Source: Saprospiraceae bacterium
Lineage (GTDB): Bacteria > Bacteroidota > Bacteroidia > Chitinophagales > Saprospiraceae
Reading direction: 5' to 3'
DNA length: 8,799 nt
NCBI GenBank assembly: GCA_020849825.1
Contig: JADZFP010000335.1
Span: 1 to 8,799 of the forward strand
The translations under genes were made by a program, and so were the position numbers. Below the pieces are notes generated by a model. It worked only from the letters and a program-made list of their open reading frames with translations. It searched no databases and was not told the origin of the DNA. This document shows positions 5,805 to 8,799 of this stretch, piece by piece. Position 1 is the stretch's first letter. The number at the start of each line of letters is the position of its first letter.

Positions 5805-8543
5805 ATGAAAAAACGCTATTCACTACTGCCAGGGCTCATCACAACGGCCTTCCTGCTCGCCATCATAAACCCGACAGCGGCGCAGACCCCCGGCGACCCC
5901 GATCCGTCTTTCGGCCAAAACGGCCAGGTTATTCAAAATCTGAGTCAGAGCTTCGAACTGGCCTATGGCTGCGCCGTGTTGCCCGACGGAAAAATCGTGG
6001 CGGCGGGCGATTTGTGGACCGGCAGGCGGGATTTCGTCTTTGCCAGCCGCTACCTGCCCGACGGTTCGCCCGACCCAGGTTTTGCCAGCAACGGCCACGC
6101 CATTTTCGGCAACGATACGACCGACTACCTGCCCTTTGACATGAAAATGCAGGCAGACGGAAAAATACTCACCGCAGGGTTTCAATTCGACGGTCAAAGC
6201 CTCAACGGTTTCGTGGCGCGTATGCTGCCCAACGGCGACCCCGACCCCGGTTTCGGCAACGGCGGGGTATTCATTTACGATGCGCTCGGGAGTTTCGACC
6301 GTTTTTACGCCGTCGAACTGGATGCCAACGGCCGGATACTGGCAGCCGGCAGTTCGAACATGGGCATGGGCAATGAAGCAGTCGTGGTGCGGCTTTTACC
6401 CAACGGAACCCCCGACGCGAGTTTCGGCGTGAATGGCACAGCCAAACTGGATGTATTGACCGGAACCGGCAGCAGTATTTTTTACGACCTGGATATTCTG
6501 CTCAACGGCAGCGTGGTGTGTGTGGGTTCCCGCTCCGGCGGCGTGGGCATTGTTGCCCGTTTCAACGGCGATGGAAGCCCCTTTACCGGTTTTAATTCCG
6601 ACGGCCTGCTCGAACTCGATAATGCCGAAGGTTTCACACAGTTGTATGCCGTATCGGTTCAGAACAACAGCCAGTTCGTGGTTGCCGGCTACCGCAACCT
6701 GGCCTTCGGCCGCGCGTTTCTGATCGCGCGGGTTTTGGCAAACGGCAACCTCGACAATACATTCGCCGGCAATGGAGAAAGTCAGTTGTTAATTGGCACT
6801 TCCAACACGGTTCGCGATGTAATGCCGCTGTCCGACGGAAAAATTCTGGCCTGCGGTCACCTCACCACCCCCGACGGAACCACCCGCGCCGCCCTGATTC
6901 GGTTCGACAGCGACGGGACCTCCGACGGCACCTTCACCACCCTGATTCCTGAACAAACCTCGGCGTTTTATCATTTGGAATTGTTGCCCGACAACAAGAT
7001 ACTGGCCTGCGGATATTCCGCCGACAGCGCTGGCTACGACCTGGCGCTGGCGAAATACCTGCCCAACGGGCTTGTTGACGCGGGTTTCGGGGCATTAGGC
7101 GCCGGATGGGCGGTGCACAACCTGCGCAACGGTACCGAGATTATGCACGAATTGGCGCTTGGCACAGATGGGAAAGTCTGGACGGGCAACGAGTTGTCGG
7201 TGACTGATCGATACGCCCTGACCCGGTTTACCGCAGAAGGTGTTTTTGAATCAAATCAAATTGCCCCCGAAGCACTCGAAATCAGCCCTTTCCTGTCCGA
7301 TCTCGTTATCCAGAACGACGGCAAACTTGTTCTGGGCGGCAGCGCGTCAAACGATCAGCTGGGATTCGCCCGCTGGCTGCCCGACGGTTCGCCCGACCCC
7401 TCATTCGGCAACCAGGGAATTTGGCTGACTTCGGTCGACTCTTTGATTTACATCACCTTTACTGCCATGACCGTTCAGGCCGACAGTAAATTGCTGGTGC
7501 TGTTTGACGCAACCACCCCTACCGACTTTTCCACTTACGACTACCTCGCCCGCTATTGGCCCGACGGTACGCCGGATGCCGGCTGGAACGGAACGGGCCG
7601 CCTCAATCTGAGCGAAATCGACTTTTCCTTCAACAGCCATTGCATCCGGATACAGCCCGATCAAAAAATATTGGTCGGAGGCAGCGCCAACTATGGGGAA
7701 GCGGCTTTCGCAGCACGTTTCCTGCCCGACGGCACGCCCGACCCTTCCTTCGGCAATGCCGGCACGGTGATACTCGATCAGGATACCCATCAGGAAATCG
7801 TCCACGACCTCAACTTCGACGCCGAAGGGCGTATCCTGGCCGCTTTTTTCAGCGATCAGGACAACTACTCCACCGGCCTCCTGCGCCTTTTGCCCAATGG
7901 CGACCCCGATCCAACTTTCGGCGACAACGGCCGCGTGCTGACGCCCAACGAACACATCCCGGCAGCGTACGAAGACCTGTACTACGAGCCCCGCGTCGCC
8001 GTGCAATCCAACGGCCGCATCCTGCTCGGCACCTATCGCGGCGCCAGCGCCGACTTTGCCCTGTACTGCTTCCTGTCGAACGGCCAGCCCGATCCCGAGT
8101 TCGGCCTGAACGGCTTGTCCAGACAGGATTTGCAGGGGAACAATGACCTCCCGACCGCCCTGGCGATCCTGCCCGACGGCGGTATCCTGCAAGGCGGAAG
8201 CAGCAGCAACGGTTTCGATCAGGACATTGCACTGGTGCGTTACCTTCCCAATCTGAGCGTCGGGGCGCCCGAGCCCGGCGACGGGCCCATAGAAGTACTG
8301 GTGTACCCGAACCCGCTCAGCCCGGGCAGCGCCTTGAAGTACGTCAACCCGCAACCCGGATCGGTTACGGTGCAACTGGAAGATGCGCAGGGTCGCCGGG
8401 TTCAGACCTGTTTTTCCGGCTGGCAAGCCGCCGGCGAGCAAACGATCGATCTGCACCCCGCTCCCGGCCTGGCGGCCGGATGGTATGTTTGTCGGGTGGT
8501 GACGGCGAGTGGTGAAGTAGCGGTGAAGGTGGTGGTGCGGTAA
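5805..8543 (+). CDS. Delta-60 repeat beta-propeller protein with T9SS sorting domain
   Basis: This 912-residue exported protein starts with a signal peptide (MKKR, hydrophobic core, cut near TAAQ at 27). Residues 30-816 consist of about 14 repeats of the delta-60 type (TIGR02608/DUF5122), each with a signature like LPDGSPDPSFGNQG followed by strands and a KILAxG-type block (DGKIVAAG, DGKILTAG, NGRILAAG). Signature starts lie at residues 83, 140, 197, 252, 310, 366, 418, 474, 524, 584, 639, 695 and 756, with partial ones at 30 and 813. Residues 829-912 are a type-A T9SS C-terminal domain beginning IEVLVYPNPL and ending in GWYVCRVVTASGEVAVKVVV, which directs outer-membrane translocation and usually surface attachment. 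The family's function is unknown; the repeats are predicted to fold as beta-propeller blades, so binding or adhesion is the best guess. Start ATG 5805 lies 16 bp after the GH65 stop with an A/T-rich leader and no Shine-Dalgarno, which suggests co-transcription. Confidence 0.92.
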   Translation: MKKRYSLLPGLITTAFLLAIINPTAAQTPGDPDPSFGQNGQVIQNLSQSFELAYGCAVLPDGKIVAAGDLWTGRRDFVFASRYLPDGSPDPGFASNGHAIFGNDTTDYLPFDMKMQADGKILTAGFQFDGQSLNGFVARMLPNGDPDPGFGNGGVFIYDALGSFDRFYAVELDANGRILAAGSSNMGMGNEAVVVRLLPNGTPDASFGVNGTAKLDVLTGTGSSIFYDLDILLNGSVVCVGSRSGGVGIVARFNGDGSPFTGFNSDGLLELDNAEGFTQLYAVSVQNNSQFVVAGYRNLAFGRAFLIARVLANGNLDNTFAGNGESQLLIGTSNTVRDVMPLSDGKILACGHLTTPDGTTRAALIRFDSDGTSDGTFTTLIPEQTSAFYHLELLPDNKILACGYSADSAGYDLALAKYLPNGLVDAGFGALGAGWAVHNLRNGTEIMHELALGTDGKVWTGNELSVTDRYALTRFTAEGVFESNQIAPEALEISPFLSDLVIQNDGKLVLGGSASNDQLGFARWLPDGSPDPSFGNQGIWLTSVDSLIYITFTAMTVQADSKLLVLFDATTPTDFSTYDYLARYWPDGTPDAGWNGTGRLNLSEIDFSFNSHCIRIQPDQKILVGGSANYGEAAFAARFLPDGTPDPSFGNAGTVILDQDTHQEIVHDLNFDAEGRILAAFFSDQDNYSTGLLRLLPNGDPDPTFGDNGRVLTPNEHIPAAYEDLYYEPRVAVQSNGRILLGTYRGASADFALYCFLSNGQPDPEFGLNGLSRQDLQGNNDLPTALAILPDGGILQGGSSSNGFDQDIALVRYLPNLSVGAPEPGDGPIEVLVYPNPLSPGSALKYVNPQPGSVTVQLEDAQGRRVQTCFSGWQAAGEQTIDLHPAPGLAAGWYVCRVVTASGEVAVKVVVR
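5892..8252 (+). repeat. Array of about 14 delta-60 repeats inside the surface protein
   Basis: Signature-to-signature spacing is 50-61 residues, averaging about 56. Flanking units are well conserved (DGSPDPSFG at about 524 and DGTPDPSFG at 639, for example). Units 5-9 (residues 252-483) have drifted: RFNGDGSPFTGF, VLANGNLDNTF, RFDSDGTSDGTF and RFTAEGVFES no longer keep the DPxFG core. At DNA level the signature is partly conserved too: TGCCCGACGGTTCGCCCGAC occurs near 6055 and again near 7379. A count of 14 would suit two seven-bladed propellers, but this is inference. Confidence 0.8.
8289..8540 (+). other. Type IX secretion C-terminal sorting domain
   Basis: Residues 829-912 contain the YPNP motif (834-837), SVTVQLEDAQGRRV, the GEQTIDLHPAPGLAAGWYVCRV block and a final basic V-rich strand. 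This matches the TIGR04183/PF18962 type-A CTD, which is recognised by the type IX secretion machinery of Bacteroidota and cleaved during export. It is the strongest single clue to the phylum. Confidence 0.9.
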
Positions 8544-8552
8544 ATTGGGTTA

Positions 8553-8572
8553 GAGGCCGTTTCACAAGTCGG
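8553..8572 (+). repeat. Left terminal inverted repeat of the MITE-like element
   Basis: Sequence GAGGCCGTTTCACAAGTCGG. It differs from the reverse complement of the right end at positions 6, 9, 13 and 19, all C/T or G/A changes. Confidence 0.65.
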
Positions 8573-8598
8573 GCAGGCCCAAAATCGTACTGACATTA

Positions 8599-8665
8599 TT
8601 TCACGCAAAGTCGCAAAGCACGCTAGGAATTTGTCGTTTGGCGGCCTTTGCGGCTTTGCGTGAAA
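8599..8665. repeat. Inner hairpin with tandem GCAAAG motifs
   Basis: Arms 8599-8618 (TTTCACGCAAAGTCGCAAAG) and 8646-8665 pair over 20 bp with a single G/T-type mismatch. Beyond a 2-nt internal loop the stem can continue (CGCTAGG against TTTGGCG, with wobbles). Each arm holds two GCAAAG units. The hairpin centre (about 8632) coincides with the centre of the whole 160-bp element, so the two palindromes are nested. Confidence 0.85.
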
Positions 8666-8692
8666 CTTTATTCGCCAGGGCTTATGGGTACT

Positions 8693-8712
8693 CTGACTTA
8701 TGAGACAGCCTC
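8693..8712 (-). repeat. Right terminal inverted repeat of the MITE-like element
   Basis: The reverse complement, GAGGCTGTCTCATAAGTCAG, is probably closer to a typical IS end than the left copy. It is flanked outside by TA. Confidence 0.65.
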
Positions 8713-8714
8713 TA

Positions 8715-8799
8715 TTGCACTGCTTTTCAATGCCCTGGATAACATCACCGGCGGGCTATGTTGATGAAATAACACGCTCCAGCAACTCCGTTCCCATCC
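8715..8799. other. Unassigned right edge
   Basis: I see no supported gene, promoter or structured element in these 85 bp. A minus-strand frame ending at CTA 8756-8758 leaves only 14 residues (ending LLERVISST) and could be the tail of a gene beyond the window, but nothing supports it. Confidence 0.4.

Larger units (their letters stand above)
8553..8712. mobile_element. MITE-like foldback element, 160 bp, no coding capacity
   Basis: Terminal inverted repeats of 20 bp (8553-8572 and 8693-8712) match at 16 of 20 positions, and all four differences are transitions. The outer ends read GAGGC...GCCTC and are flanked on both sides by TA (8551-8552 and 8713-8714), which fits a TA target duplication. 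The right end, read inwards, is GAGGCTGTCTCATAAGTCAG, resembling ends of transposase-bearing IS elements of the IS5/IS1182 kind in Bacteroidota; that family link is from memory. The inner part holds a concentric hairpin. No open reading frame of note exists inside, so it would depend on a transposase supplied elsewhere. It begins 9 bp after the delta-60 gene stop and may serve as its terminator. Confidence 0.65.

Noticed and set aside
4606..5808. A 400-residue plus-strand frame inside the GH65 gene
   Set aside because: Its translation is dominated by R, H, P and Q, typical of a shifted reading of C-rich codons; the GH65 frame is intact through the same region.
7401..8456. A 351-residue minus-strand frame opposite the delta-60 gene
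   Set aside because: It only mirrors the repeat periodicity of the real gene (recurring GVAIGQ-like units from the reversed PDGTPDP codons).
8553..8712. CRISPR array or structured RNA instead of a transposon relative
   Set aside because: There is only one pair of inverted, not direct, repeats and no spacer series. The terminal repeats with TA flanks fit a mobile element better.
8756..8799. Possible 3' end of a minus-strand gene (14 residues, ending LLERVISST)
   Set aside because: Too short to tell from chance, with no terminator next to it.

Overview
The window looks like a chromosomal segment of a GC-rich member of the Bacteroidota, probably of the Saprospiria type (Haliscomenobacter/Lewinella-like). 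The supporting signs are a type IX secretion C-terminal sorting domain, a PpiD/SurA-type foldase ending in a Bacteroidota-style tail, an effector-associated EAD11-like domain, a TAnnTTTG-type -7 promoter element, and mostly Shine-Dalgarno-poor starts with A/T-rich leaders. The taxonomic placement is inferred from these features and not from any marker gene.

Layout: (1) 2-358 (+) is the C-terminal part of a MerR-type regulator with a B12-binding-like sensor domain; its DNA-binding half lies outside the window. (2) 366-1277 (-) converges on it with only 7 bp between the stops. It encodes a 303-residue membrane protein with a cytoplasmic EAD11-like adaptor domain, one transmembrane helix and an exported domain. 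(3) A 16-bp perfect-stem terminator (1332-1372) separates this gene from (4) a 703-residue membrane-anchored periplasmic peptidyl-prolyl isomerase, PpiD-like (1392-3503, -). (5) A 224-bp divergent intergenic region (3504-3727) holds a Shine-Dalgarno site and a -7 element for the isomerase, plus a small inverted repeat. (6) 3728-5788 (+) is a secreted GH65 enzyme whose motifs fit the hydrolase branch (PGGHG/kojibiose hydrolase-like) rather than the phosphorylases. (7) 16 bp later, 5805-8543 (+) encodes a 912-residue exported protein made of about 14 delta-60 repeats of roughly 56 residues, ending in a T9SS sorting domain. (8) Just after that stop lies a 160-bp MITE-like foldback element (8553-8712) with 20-bp terminal inverted repeats, flanking TA dinucleotides and a concentric inner hairpin. 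The last 85 bp hold nothing I can assign.

Functionally, the GH65 enzyme and the delta-60 protein are probably co-transcribed and both leave the cytoplasm, one by a plain signal peptide and the other by T9SS to the surface. The isomerase is a general envelope-folding factor that could assist such cargo. The least expected elements are the EAD11-membrane protein with no recognisable effector beside it, the loss of the expected histidine ligand in the B12-like domain, and the nested palindromic mobile element. I did not find CRISPR arrays, tRNA or rRNA genes, or a complete insertion sequence. No clear multi-gene novel system is visible; the EAD11-membrane protein is the nearest candidate component.
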